This document shows positions 16,192 to 25,150 of a stretch of 64,000 bases of DNA, in pieces; position 1 is the stretch's first letter; each line of letters starts with the position of its first letter. The stretch lies in the NCBI RefSeq assembly GCF_009177065.1, contig NZ_WEZF01000008.1, forward strand, positions 1 to 64,000, written 5' to 3'. Source of the stretch: Tautonia marina. GTDB taxonomy: Bacteria; Planctomycetota; Planctomycetia; Isosphaerales; Isosphaeraceae. The position numbers were made by a program, and so were the translations under genes. The notes below the pieces were generated by a model, which worked only from the letters and a program-made list of their open reading frames with translations, was not told the origin of the DNA and searched no databases.

Positions 16192-17016
16192 ATGATCTAC
16201 CTGAGTGCCTTCGCCGACGAGATTTCCGCCGACCCCGCCGAACAGCTCGACACCCTCTTGATCCACAGCATCCGTTTCGTCGAGTTCCGCTCCATCTTCG
16301 GCACCAACGTCCTCGACCTCAGCTCCGAGCAGCACGAGCAGTTCCGCACCATGCTTCGCGAGCGCGGCATGGGCCTCAGCGCCATCGGCTCTCCCATCGG
16401 CAAGATCAAGGCCGACGAGCCGTTCGAGCCCCACCTCGAACGCTACAAGATCGCCCTCGATCTGTGCGACTTCTACGAGTGCCCCCGCATCCGGATCTTC
16501 TCCTACTACATCCCCGAGGGGACCGAACCGGAGGCCCACCGCGACGAGGTCGTCCGCCGCATGACCACCAAGGCGAAGATTGCCGAGGAGCGCGGCGTGA
16601 CCCTCCTGCTCGAGAACGAGAAGGGGATCTACGGCGACACGGCCGAGCGCGTCAAGGACCTGCTCGACGCGGTCAACTCCCCCGCGCTCGGCCACGCCTT
16701 CGACCCGGCCAATTACCTCGAAGTCGGCCAAGCGGTCGACAAGGCCTGGGCCTTGCTCCGCGATCGCGTCGTCCACTTCCATGTCAAGGACTACGACACG
16801 AAGCTCAAGAAGAACGTTCCCGCGGGCGAAGGCGAGGGGATGATCCCCCAGCTCATCACCGACGCCGTGGCCAAAGGCTTCGACGGCTATTGCGTCCTCG
16901 AACCCCACCTCGTCGTCGCCGAGGCCAGCTACGGCTTCACCGGCCCCGACCGCTTCGGCGATGCCGCCGTCGCCCTGCAAACCGCACTGTCCCGCGAAGG
17001 AGTCACCTACGCCTGA
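16192..17016 (+). CDS. Sugar phosphate isomerase/epimerase (TIM barrel, AP endonuclease 2 family)
   Basis: The product is 274 residues. It has the xylose-isomerase-like TIM-barrel signs: LSAFADEISADP at the N-terminus, then ECPRIRIFSYYIPEG, TLLLENEKGIYG, HAFDPANYLEVG and VHFHVKDYD, with the usual Glu/Asp/His metal ligands at strand ends (LLEN, FDPAN, HVKD, LEPH). It has no signal peptide, so it acts in the cytoplasm, probably in sugar or inositol-type catabolism; the substrate is not clear. An upstream in-frame extension to 15946 is non-coding in character. The gene is convergent with terC, with a REP-like element between the two ends. Confidence 0.88.
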   Translation: MIYLSAFADEISADPAEQLDTLLIHSIRFVEFRSIFGTNVLDLSSEQHEQFRTMLRERGMGLSAIGSPIGKIKADEPFEPHLERYKIALDLCDFYECPRIRIFSYYIPEGTEPEAHRDEVVRRMTTKAKIAEERGVTLLLENEKGIYGDTAERVKDLLDAVNSPALGHAFDPANYLEVGQAVDKAWALLRDRVVHFHVKDYDTKLKKNVPAGEGEGMIPQLITDAVAKGFDGYCVLEPHLVVAEASYGFTGPDRFGDAAVALQTALSREGVTYA

Positions 17017-17027
17017 CCCGCTTCTCC

Positions 17028-17083
17028 CAACCCTCTCTCCCGATCGCGGGGGAGAGGGTGGCCGAAGGCCCGGTGAGGGGGGC
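17028..17083. repeat. REP-like hairpin element (family A) between convergent genes
   Basis: CCCTCTCTCCCG and CGGGGGAGAGGG arms are followed by TGGCCGAAGGCC and CGGTGAGGGG. It sits between the 3' ends of the isomerase and terC genes and could end transcription from both sides (inference). Confidence 0.8.
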
Positions 17084-17127
17084 TGAGGCCAGCTCGTACC
17101 GAACCATGCACCCGGCAACGGCTCGAA

Positions 17128-18009
17128 TCAATCCTCCCGAGCCGCGTTCCGGGGGCTCAAGACCATACTCAGCACCAGGATCAACACCATCCCGCTCCAG
17201 AAGAACCAGCTCGGCATCTCCAGGTTGTGGGCCAGCCACTCGGGCACCTGATCCTTCCAGCCGCCGGTCAGCCGTTCCTCTCCTCGATAAAGCGCGTGGT
17301 GGAAGCCCGAGCCGATCAGCTTCAAACCGATCCAGCCGACCAGCAGATACGCCCCGACCGCCAACCCCTTGAACCGGTTGAGCAAGAGCAGGAAGTACCC
17401 GGCCACGAACCGCATCGTGATGATCCCCAGGACTCCCCCGATGTAGATCACCCAGGTCTTGAGCGTGAAGAACCCGAACTCGACGTCATGCAGATGCTCC
17501 GGCATGCCGTCGGCAATGGCCACGGCGGCAAGGATCGAGTCGATCGAGAAGGCAATGTCCGCCATCTCGACCCCCGCGACCGTCGCCCAGAAGCCTCCGC
17601 GATGGCGCCGACGCTTCGGCGGGGCCTCGCCGGCGGGCACCGCCGGATCGTGCAAGACCGGCGCGGCCTGCTGCCCATCGGCCGAGCTCAGCTCGTCGTC
17701 GTAGTGCGGTTCCTCCTCACCTGTCAACAGATGGCGGACAGCCAGTTGCAACAGATAGATCCCGCCGATCACCTCCAGTTGCCAGTAATCGAGAATCTTC
17801 GCCGCCAGCAAGACGGCGATGAACCGGAAGATGAACGCGCCGATGATCCCGTACCGCAGGGCCTTCTTCTGCTGCTCTCGGGGCAGGTGGCGGACCATCA
17901 CCGCCAGCACCAGCGCATTGTCGGCACTGAGCAGCCCTTCCAGGGCAATCAACGTCAGAATCGTCCCGCCAAGCGTCATCCAATCGGCGGTGGTCAAGAC
18001 CTCAAACAA
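17128..18009 (-). CDS. TerC-family integral membrane protein
   Basis: The product is 293 residues with about seven membrane segments. The two acidic signatures of the family are present: EGLLSADNALVLAVMVRHL in the first half and MADIAFSIDSILAAVAIADG in the second. TerC proteins are linked to metal ion export (notably manganese) and tellurite resistance (family knowledge). An unusual cytoplasmic-type linker of about 50 charged residues, containing PPKRRRHRGG, separates the two halves. I looked for a manganese riboswitch upstream and saw none. The actual ion handled is unknown. Confidence 0.9.
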   Translation of the reverse strand: MFEVLTTADWMTLGGTILTLIALEGLLSADNALVLAVMVRHLPREQQKKALRYGIIGAFIFRFIAVLLAAKILDYWQLEVIGGIYLLQLAVRHLLTGEEEPHYDDELSSADGQQAAPVLHDPAVPAGEAPPKRRRHRGGFWATVAGVEMADIAFSIDSILAAVAIADGMPEHLHDVEFGFFTLKTWVIYIGGVLGIITMRFVAGYFLLLLNRFKGLAVGAYLLVGWIGLKLIGSGFHHALYRGEERLTGGWKDQVPEWLAHNLEMPSWFFWSGMVLILVLSMVLSPRNAARED

Positions 18010-18225
18010 GGGAAGACACTCCAGGAAGGATCACGGCCCGAAGACGTGACACAGGCGGTTGGTGCATGGAGGGAAGGAGATTCCGGCAGGTCGATTGCCG
18101 ATCGACTTCGACTATCATGGGACTCGATGGCGTCAAAGGTCAATGCGTTCCGGATCTCCGATCGAATCCGTCGAAATCGCCCGACCGCGTCCCCCCGGTT
18201 GGAGCCCGACCCCTCGGAGCCTCGC

Positions 18226-19038
18226 ATGCGACGATCCTGCCCGCTTCCGCCTCCCAAGCGTCGATGGTCGCTGGTCCTCGCCGTGCTGGGTGCCTCGGTC
18301 CTCGCCCGGTCGGCGCTTGCCGACGAGCCGAAACCCATTCCTCGTCCTCCCGTTCCCGCCCCCTCCAACGACGAGGACAGGACCGAATCGGACACGGCCG
18401 ACGACACCCCCGCTCCGGCTCCTCGTCGCGTCGGGCCAACGGTTCGATCGGTCAACGCGCTGGCCGATCAGCGCCGCCCTTCTACGGGCGACCCGTACGA
18501 CGGCTCGATCGACTGGCGGAGCATTCCCGCCTGGCAACAGACCGCGTTCTACGGCATCCGGGCCCGGGGCTCCTTCTTCGTCTTCGTCGTCGATTGCTCC
18601 GGTAGCATGGACGACGGCTTGCGGATCGACCGGGCCCGGCAGGAACTCCGCCGCTGCATCAACAGCCTGCGCTACCCGCAGCGCTTCCTGGTCATCTTCT
18701 TCAACAACCGATCCATCCCCATGGCCGGCGGCATCCCTCAATCGGCCGACACGAAGGCGAAGCGGGCGGCGACCTCCTGGATCAACACGATCGCTCCCGA
18801 CGGAGGAACCGACCCCCGATCCTCCATGAAGCTCGCCCTCGGTCTCCGACCCGATGCCGTCTTCCTCCTCACCGACGGCGAATTCCCAGCCGACACCGAC
18901 ACGACGATCCTCTCCCGCAATCCCGACCGCATCCCGATCCACTGCATCGACCTCAGCGGTGGCCGAGGTGCCGCACAGCTTCAAGCCATCGCCGACGACT
19001 CCGGCGGCCGCTACCTCTCGCGGGTCGCCTCCCCCTGA
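18226..19038 (+). CDS. Exported von Willebrand factor A-domain protein
   Basis: The product is 270 residues, with GGAG eight bases before the ATG. A signal sequence (RRWSLVLAVLGASVLA, cleavage near ALADEP) is followed by a Pro/Asp-rich linker of about 60 residues. The rest is a vWA domain: FVFVVDCSGSMDDG carries the D-x-S-x-S metal site, and the third-loop region PDGGTDPRSSMKLAL and LLTDGEF complete the MIDAS. Such domains bind partners through a metal ion. It probably acts outside the cytoplasm. An in-frame ATG at 18127 is less likely because it would bury the signal. It is convergent with the coiled-coil pair downstream, a possible partner system (inference). Confidence 0.88.
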   Translation: MRRSCPLPPPKRRWSLVLAVLGASVLARSALADEPKPIPRPPVPAPSNDEDRTESDTADDTPAPAPRRVGPTVRSVNALADQRRPSTGDPYDGSIDWRSIPAWQQTAFYGIRARGSFFVFVVDCSGSMDDGLRIDRARQELRRCINSLRYPQRFLVIFFNNRSIPMAGGIPQSADTKAKRAATSWINTIAPDGGTDPRSSMKLALGLRPDAVFLLTDGEFPADTDTTILSRNPDRIPIHCIDLSGGRGAAQLQAIADDSGGRYLSRVASP

Positions 19039-19091
19039 GTCGCGCCGTCCCGCCCCCTCCGCTCTTTGACAACCCGGCACCTCCAGGCCAA

Positions 19092-20204
19092 TCACTGCCC
19101 GGCCGATCGAGAGCCGTTCGGCCCCCCTCGAATCGGCATCCCCTCCGGCAAGGGACGGGCGGCGATGGTAAAGCCGTACTCGTGCAGCGCGTTCCAGAGC
19201 CTCCGGTACAGCGCGAACCCGTCCGGATAGACCCAAAGCGTGATGGTCGTTCGGGAAGGGTCGAGCCGCTGGATCACCCGGCCGACTTCCGACACCGGTG
19301 ACAGGGCGATCTCGAACGGCTCTCCCCGCTGGGCTCGGGTCGGCACGACCTCGAACCCTTGCAAGCCGAACGAGGCCGAGACGGCGGTCGGTCGCCTCGG
19401 ATCGGCCGACAGCCCGACGGCCGTTGGGCCAATCTGGTACGACATCGAGAACGCCCCGATCGGCCCAACCGTTCCGGAAACTCCTCGGGTATTCAGCCCG
19501 GTCATCCTCAGGCGAAGCTTCGCATCGACCTGGGCCTTCTCCAGCAATCGGTCGAGATCAATAAAGGCCACCCGATCCCCTCGGATCTCGAAGTGATACT
19601 CCTCCCCCGTGATCGTCCGGGCCACGGGGCTTCGGCTCGTATTGAGGGCCTCCCTCGGCGGCGGAGCGGCTTCAATGGCGGCGATGACCCGGTTCAAGCG
19701 GTCGCGCTCGCCTTGCAGGGCGGCAATATTGGCACGGGCCGCGGCCACCCGCTCCGCCTCTCGACGTAACTGCTCGGCCGACTCGGCCGCGGTGCGCGTA
19801 GCCGCAAGGGTCCGAAGCTCGGTCTCTCCGTGTTCCGAGACGAGCCGGGCCTTCTCCTCCTCGGCCGCTTGTAACGCCGCTTCGACCGCCTTCAGGTCCT
19901 CCTCGGCCCGAGCCAGCGCGACCGGGTCGGGGCCGATCGGCTCGGGTTCCGGGTCGGGCAGGGGGGGCGGCTCGGGATCGGGCACCGCCTCCTCCGGCAA
20001 CTCGGGGGGTGCGGATTCGGCCGGCGGCTCGGCCTCGACCACCACCGGATCGACCACCGCGACCGCTTCCGACGCGGGATTCCGGACGATCCAGGCCCCC
20101 AGGCCGACGATCACCAGCACCAGGGCAATCGCTTCCGCCAGCACCCGAGCCGGCGATTTCCAGGCCAACGCTTCCGATCGGCTCGACGATGTGACCATGC
20201 TCAT
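19092..20204 (-). CDS. Membrane-anchored Pro/Glu-rich coiled-coil protein with C-terminal PxG module
   Basis: The product is 370 residues. The ATG overlaps the stop of the upstream gene (TGATG), so translation is probably coupled; a start at 20270 is possible but does not fit this. In order: a membrane anchor (AEAIALVLVIVGLGAWIV, residues 24-41), a linker with PDPEPPPLPDPEPEPIGPDP, a coiled coil (about 100-180, EEDLKAVEAALQAAEEEKAR), then a globular domain ending in ITLWVYPDGFALYRRLWNA. A similar module occurs twice in the upstream protein. The layout recalls periplasm-spanning TonB-like linkers, but no TonB box or family match is evident. Function unknown. Confidence 0.8.
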   Translation of the reverse strand: MSMVTSSSRSEALAWKSPARVLAEAIALVLVIVGLGAWIVRNPASEAVAVVDPVVVEAEPPAESAPPELPEEAVPDPEPPPLPDPEPEPIGPDPVALARAEEDLKAVEAALQAAEEEKARLVSEHGETELRTLAATRTAAESAEQLRREAERVAAARANIAALQGERDRLNRVIAAIEAAPPPREALNTSRSPVARTITGEEYHFEIRGDRVAFIDLDRLLEKAQVDAKLRLRMTGLNTRGVSGTVGPIGAFSMSYQIGPTAVGLSADPRRPTAVSASFGLQGFEVVPTRAQRGEPFEIALSPVSEVGRVIQRLDPSRTTITLWVYPDGFALYRRLWNALHEYGFTIAARPLPEGMPIRGGPNGSRSAGQ

Positions 20205-22402
20205 CACCAGCGCTCCGATCCAAAGAGGGAGAAGGTCCTTGGCTGACTCGCCTGCCAGGTGATCGGCCACTCCGGCCTCGCCAGCTCGACCTGACTGCGG
20301 GCCGACCAGTACAGGCCGTAGCCCCCCGGCTCGATCAGGAACCGGACCGTCGGCACCGGGTCGCTGGCCGGATTCTTTCGCCGCTCCGAGGCCGCGACCG
20401 CCTCAATCGCCTTCATCAACCGCCCGTCGTCCTGCTTCACCGTCTCCTCGCTCAGGCGATAGCCGCCGGGATGGATCGTCACCCCCTTCCGACCACTGGC
20501 CACCACCAGCTCAATCTGTTGCCGGCCGGTACCGGAACCGAACCCCGATCCGGAACCTGAGCCCGATCCCGAGAACGGCGAGGCCGAGTCGCCCGATGCC
20601 TCCTGACCTCGATCTCCCGAGGCCAGCCGACGATCCCCCTGAGCCAACGCCTCCTCCGGGCTCGGCTCCCCCGAAGGCAGCCCGGCACCACTTCCCGATC
20701 CGTTCGGTGCTCCCGGACCAGCCGACGGAGCACCACTTGCCCCCCCTTCGGCCTGGCCACCGAAGCCGATCAGTTGCTCCAGGCCTGGCATCGGAAGGCC
20801 CGGCCGACCCGAGCCCGGCTCGCCGTCTCGCCAGCCGACGCCGGTTCCGCCGCCTCCTCCCGGTGTTCCTCTCCCTCCGGTCGGCGCGGCCGATCCCACC
20901 GGGCCGATCCCACGCCGACCCGCCACGCCCGAGCCGGCAGCAAGGCGAGAACCGGGTTCGCTTCGGTCACCTCCCGGCACTCCGTCCCGCCCTGGAACTT
21001 CCGGCTCGACGATGCTGGACCAGCCTCGTCGGCCGTCGATCTCACCGGCGATCGCGTCCTCCGGTCCGACGGGACTAACGGACGATCGCCCGCCGCCCCC
21101 GGTCCCTCGATCCCCCAGGCCCGAGCCGATTCCTGGCTCGCCCGGTAGGCCGATCGGACCCTCCGGCACCAGGTCCGCCAGGCTTCGCATGTCCTCCGCG
21201 ATCGCGGCCCCGCCGGGATAGGAAGGAACTCCCAGGGCTCCCGAACGGCCCCGACCGGCCTGATCTCCGAGCCCACCGAAGCCGCCATCCCCCCCGAATC
21301 CGGCCAGACCGGGTTCGTCGGCAACGACGGCATCCCAGTCGGGCGGGTCGTTCTGAAGCGAGGCATCGAGCGATTCCCAGATGGTCGGGTCGTCCCAGGA
21401 GGGGTACTCGATCTCCCAGTCCTGGTCGACCAGCTCGTACCCATAAGGGATCCCGATGGCGTCGAGTGACGATCGAGCTTCGTAGAAGGGGCGGATGCCG
21501 TCGGGCCGGACCACGAACAGGACGTACGGCTCGACCCGCTCCCCCCCCGGCGCGCCTTCCTGTTCCAGCAAGAACGCCAGGCGTTTGACCGCTGCGCCAA
21601 AAGGACCGGAGCGACCGGGCATCGCGGCCAGCTCGATCATCGAGAAGCTCAGGCCCCCCGGTTCCATCACCGCCATGCCGTTGCGGCACTCGACCGGGAT
21701 CGGCCGACGCCAGGTGCCCGAGATCCCCCGGTAGGGGAGGATCGCGTAGCCGGGTCGCTCGATCTTCCGTCGGTGCTGCTCCTCGACCTGATTTCGCTGG
21801 CGTTCAAGCACATCCCGTTCCAGCGCCACCAGTTGCAGCTCGGCCTCCAGTTGCTCGGCCTCGGCCGCCAGCCGCCGCCGACGCCGATCGGCCTCCCTCG
21901 CCTCGGTCAGGAACGCCTCGATCCGCCGTCCCGCTTCCTTCAGGCTGCCGCCAACCTCAGCCACCCGCCGCGACACCCGATCGACCTGCTCGGCCAGCTC
22001 GTCCCGCCTCGCGGCGATCTCGGCCAGTGCCTCGGCCGTCAGATCCACCGCCGGCGCGGGCTCGGGTTCGGGCTCAGGTTCGGGCAGGGCTTCGGGTTCC
22101 GGCTCGGGCTCGGGTTCCGGGACCGGAGCGATTTCGGGAGGCGGGGCCTCCTCGACCAGACCGGACGCCGTGCCGAGGCCCTCGGCGGGCATCGCCACGA
22201 CGGCCGCCGGCGGTTCCTCCTGCCCGACCCTCCGATGCGCGGCGATCAAGAGGGCACACGTTCCCCCCACGCCCAGCACAAACATCAGCAGAGTCAAGAC
22301 TTCCAGCACCACCACGGGCACACCCCGGGCGCGGCCTTCGCCCTGGCCGACGCCCGCTCCTCGTGCCGGGTTCCGCTCCCTGTCGGGTCCGTCGCGATCC
22401 AT
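20204..22402 (-). CDS. Membrane-anchored Pro/Glu-rich coiled-coil protein with long Gly/Ser-rich region
   Basis: The product is 732 residues, with AGGAGG about ten bases before the ATG. After about 30 residues comes one membrane segment (VVVLEVLTLLMFVLGVGGTC), then an EP-repeat linker (PEPEPEPEPEALPEPEPEPE), then a coiled coil (about 125-210). Next is a PxG module (VLFVVRPDGIRPFYEARSSL), then about 280 Gly/Ser/Pro-rich residues with a GSGSGSGSG run, and finally a second module (VRFLIEPGGYGLYWSARS) near the C-terminus. The same architecture in the coupled downstream gene indicates duplication and a shared complex. Function unknown; the Gly-rich part is probably disordered. Confidence 0.8.
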   Translation of the reverse strand: MDRDGPDRERNPARGAGVGQGEGRARGVPVVVLEVLTLLMFVLGVGGTCALLIAAHRRVGQEEPPAAVVAMPAEGLGTASGLVEEAPPPEIAPVPEPEPEPEPEALPEPEPEPEPAPAVDLTAEALAEIAARRDELAEQVDRVSRRVAEVGGSLKEAGRRIEAFLTEAREADRRRRRLAAEAEQLEAELQLVALERDVLERQRNQVEEQHRRKIERPGYAILPYRGISGTWRRPIPVECRNGMAVMEPGGLSFSMIELAAMPGRSGPFGAAVKRLAFLLEQEGAPGGERVEPYVLFVVRPDGIRPFYEARSSLDAIGIPYGYELVDQDWEIEYPSWDDPTIWESLDASLQNDPPDWDAVVADEPGLAGFGGDGGFGGLGDQAGRGRSGALGVPSYPGGAAIAEDMRSLADLVPEGPIGLPGEPGIGSGLGDRGTGGGGRSSVSPVGPEDAIAGEIDGRRGWSSIVEPEVPGRDGVPGGDRSEPGSRLAAGSGVAGRRGIGPVGSAAPTGGRGTPGGGGGTGVGWRDGEPGSGRPGLPMPGLEQLIGFGGQAEGGASGAPSAGPGAPNGSGSGAGLPSGEPSPEEALAQGDRRLASGDRGQEASGDSASPFSGSGSGSGSGFGSGTGRQQIELVVASGRKGVTIHPGGYRLSEETVKQDDGRLMKAIEAVAASERRKNPASDPVPTVRFLIEPGGYGLYWSARSQVELARPEWPITWQASQPRTFSLFGSERW

Positions 22403-22563
22403 CGCGCCTCACCCTCCTGGTTCGATCCGCCTGGTGGGTCAATCCTGACCGCCCGCTTTCAACGATCGGAAGGTGCGGGGTCTACCTTGAGCAGAGAACC
22501 GGGGGATTTGTGGAAACCTGGAGAATTCGGGAGATTTCAGGAGGACAGGGCAACCCTCAGTGT

Positions 22564-24807
22564 TCAGGCAAGACGACGGACCACCACCGGCACGAGCAGG
22601 GCCAGGGCCACCGCCAGGCCGAGGCTGATCCCCAGTGGGAGCCCGAGGTTGGGACCGAACAGGGCGACGAGGGCCGCGCCGAGGGAGGCCAGCGCCACGG
22701 CTCGCCGGGCAGAGAGGCAGGAGGCCAGGAGAATCAGGGCGGCCAGACCGGATCCGACGTGCCGAAAGAGCAGGGCGAGCAGCCCGGGAGCGACCGTCAC
22801 TCGAAGCGGTTCGGCCCGATCGGCCTGGGCCTGGATCGCCTGGCGGCGGGCGTCGATCGACTGGCGAAGCTGGTCGAGGTCGAGGTCCTCGGGAGATCGG
22901 GCGGCCTCGATCAGCTCCGAAGGCGCCTCCTGAGGAATCAGGCGATTCTGATGCGACCAGGCCAGAAACCCGGCCAGCAAGGCCAGACCCACGAGCAGCC
23001 GAACACGAGGGCCGGTCAGGGCGTCCAGCAGGGTGAGGGACCGACGGCGGAGGCGGTCGAGAGACGACTCGGCCTCGACCTCGATCAGGACGGTTTCGGG
23101 GTTTCGGACCGCCTCGGCCAGGGAGGCGGCGAGAGAGCCGCCGGGCAGTTCCTCGCCACGCTCGAAGGCCCGAGCGCGGGCGATCAAGGCCGGCCCGATC
23201 CGCCAAGACCGCCGCCGGGCGGTCAACTCGGGAACCCCGGCGGCCTTCAGGCGAGTCTCTTCGAGGGCAGTGAGGACCGCCCGGTCGCGCTCGTCTCGGC
23301 GGAGCATCAGGCGGGTGTCGAGGAACCGCGTGATTCGGCCGAGCAGTTCGACGTGGACCAGGCGATCGGTCCAGGGCACCGCCCGACGTTGCGCGGCGGC
23401 CCGGTAGGCGTCGTCGCCAAAGAGGGCCAGGAACAACGGTCCCCAGTGCTCACCACCGTGGTCGATGGCGAAGGACCGGACGCTCGGTTCGGTCAGGCCG
23501 TGGACGCGGAGATCCCGGAGCAAGGTCGAGGCCCGCTCGATCGGCTCGCGGCGCTCCTGGGCGAGTCGGTCGTCGATCAGGACCTCGCGGACCCCGCTGA
23601 GAATCGCCGCGACGATCCCGAGCGCGATCATAACGCCGAGCAACCCCGCCGCCTTCAGGCCGAGCAGGCCCAGCACGACCGCCCCCGCGACCGTCGCCAG
23701 GTCTCGCCCTCGGCCACCCAGGACGAACCGACGAACGCGGTCGAACAGGGCTCCCCCACGTCGGCATCCTCCCACGACGAAGCCGAACAGGGCCGTCATG
23801 AACATCAAATGGAGCAATCCCAGCGCCAGGCTCGGCAGACTCACCAGCAAGGCGAACAAGGCCAGGACCCCCGTGCCCCCGTAGAAGCCCAGACTGGCGG
23901 TCTTCCCCAGACGAGCGCTCGGCGCTTCGGCGAAGGCCGAGGCAAACGATCGGTACGCCTCGACCAGATCTTCCCGAGGTAGAAAGGTCTCGGGGCTCGG
24001 AGCGCCGACGATCCGTTCCAGCTCGGCAACGGCCGGGGCGATCGATGCGAAGCCCCCGTCCGCGACCGGAAGGCGGAGCCTTCGGATCAAGGAAGAGACA
24101 CTGGCAGGGACGCGGCGGTTGATCGACTCGGGGGGAGGGGTGTCGGGCGGATCGGGCGAGGGACCGGGCGGAGTGCCGGTGAGCCGTTCGTAGAGCAACC
24201 GGCCGAGGGCGTCGAGATCCGATCGTTCGGCCGAAGGATCGGGAAACGCGGGGGGATCGGTCGCGTCAGGGGCCTCCGGCGGCGGCGGGATGCGGCCGAG
24301 GCCGGTCACGACCACCCGGCCATCGGCCAGCGCGACCAGGGACTCGGGCCGAAGATTGCCGTGGCTCAACCCGTGCTCGTGCAACGCCTGGACCGCCCGG
24401 GCCGCCTGGAGCGCCTCGCCCACCACCCGACGAACCGACGAAGGCCCCAGGCGTCGGCTCGGTGTTTCGAGCGAGTCGTCTTCCGGAGCGACCGGAACCT
24501 CGGCGCGGACCGTTCCTCCGGGGCGCTCGATCAGAGCCAGGCGACCGTCGAGGGCTTCGAACCGAAGGACCTGGGCGAGGTTCGGATGTCGAACGCGCTC
24601 GAGCGCGAACGCCTGTCGGGCAAGGCCTTCGGCGCGGAGCGGGTCGTCCTCGGCGCGCAAGCCGTCGATCCAGAGGGTCACCGCGTCTCCCTCGCCGGGA
24701 GACCAGGCCCGGTACGAGACTCCCGAGCCTTCCGGCCCGATCGGCCCGAGCACGGCCAGGCCCGCCCGAGCGGCGGGAAGTCGGGAACGGCGAGGAAGAC
24801 GGATCAT
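22564..24807 (-). CDS. Membrane-anchored pseudokinase
   Basis: The product is 747 residues. Residues 17-270 follow the Ser/Thr kinase layout: a glycine-rich GPIGPEGSG, VRHPNLAQVL, a catalytic loop reading HGLSHGNLRPES at 145-156, and SDLDALGRLLYERLTG at 197-211. Key residues are lost: the HRD Asp is Asn (HGN), the beta-3 lysine is absent (AVTLWIDG) and DFG reads GLG at 169-171. It should therefore lack phosphotransfer and act as a scaffold or sensor (inference). Membrane segments follow at about 312-347 and 371-405 and again near the C-terminus, with a charged cytoplasmic domain between. The coiled-coil pair lies 161 bases downstream on the same strand, so an operon is possible. Confidence 0.8.
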   Translation of the reverse strand: MIRLPRRSRLPAARAGLAVLGPIGPEGSGVSYRAWSPGEGDAVTLWIDGLRAEDDPLRAEGLARQAFALERVRHPNLAQVLRFEALDGRLALIERPGGTVRAEVPVAPEDDSLETPSRRLGPSSVRRVVGEALQAARAVQALHEHGLSHGNLRPESLVALADGRVVVTGLGRIPPPPEAPDATDPPAFPDPSAERSDLDALGRLLYERLTGTPPGPSPDPPDTPPPESINRRVPASVSSLIRRLRLPVADGGFASIAPAVAELERIVGAPSPETFLPREDLVEAYRSFASAFAEAPSARLGKTASLGFYGGTGVLALFALLVSLPSLALGLLHLMFMTALFGFVVGGCRRGGALFDRVRRFVLGGRGRDLATVAGAVVLGLLGLKAAGLLGVMIALGIVAAILSGVREVLIDDRLAQERREPIERASTLLRDLRVHGLTEPSVRSFAIDHGGEHWGPLFLALFGDDAYRAAAQRRAVPWTDRLVHVELLGRITRFLDTRLMLRRDERDRAVLTALEETRLKAAGVPELTARRRSWRIGPALIARARAFERGEELPGGSLAASLAEAVRNPETVLIEVEAESSLDRLRRRSLTLLDALTGPRVRLLVGLALLAGFLAWSHQNRLIPQEAPSELIEAARSPEDLDLDQLRQSIDARRQAIQAQADRAEPLRVTVAPGLLALLFRHVGSGLAALILLASCLSARRAVALASLGAALVALFGPNLGLPLGISLGLAVALALLVPVVVRRLA

Positions 24808-25150
24808 GGCTCAAAGGGCTCATCAATCGCTGCGATCTGATGCGATCCAATCCCGCTTGCCACCGGGTTCAGGCCCGACCGCGTCACCGGGAATCCGCAT
24901 CGTGTCTGCAATGATGCTACGATACGAGTCCGGGGCCTTCGGGAATAGTCATCGCTCCCATCAATCCACAATCGATCGGAACCGGCATGGCGGCCCAGGC
25001 GGGAGTCGGGGTATGCTGGGGCGATCGAGTCGTCACCATCGTTCAAGCCACACCGGACCGGACGATCCAGAGGCAAGGCCGGGGCACGTTCATTGAGGGA
25101 TCAAACCCGCCGATCGTGAGCGTCGCCGAGCAGAAGGAGGGGTGACGACC
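24808..25150. other. Divergent intergenic region between pseudokinase and response regulator genes
   Basis: No gene is supported here. It should hold the promoters of both flanking genes. I could not find a convincing hexamer pair. AAGGAGG at its right end is the ribosome binding site of the response regulator. Confidence 0.45.

Noticed and set aside
18010-18120. Manganese (yybP-ykoY type) riboswitch upstream of terC
   Set aside because: I looked for the conserved element on the minus strand and could not find it.
22027-23982. Plus-strand frame of 651 residues across two minus-strand genes
   Set aside because: It spans the end of one gene, an intergenic gap and part of the next, and is Arg/Gln/Gly rich. 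The minus-strand genes have anchors, linkers and kinase motifs.
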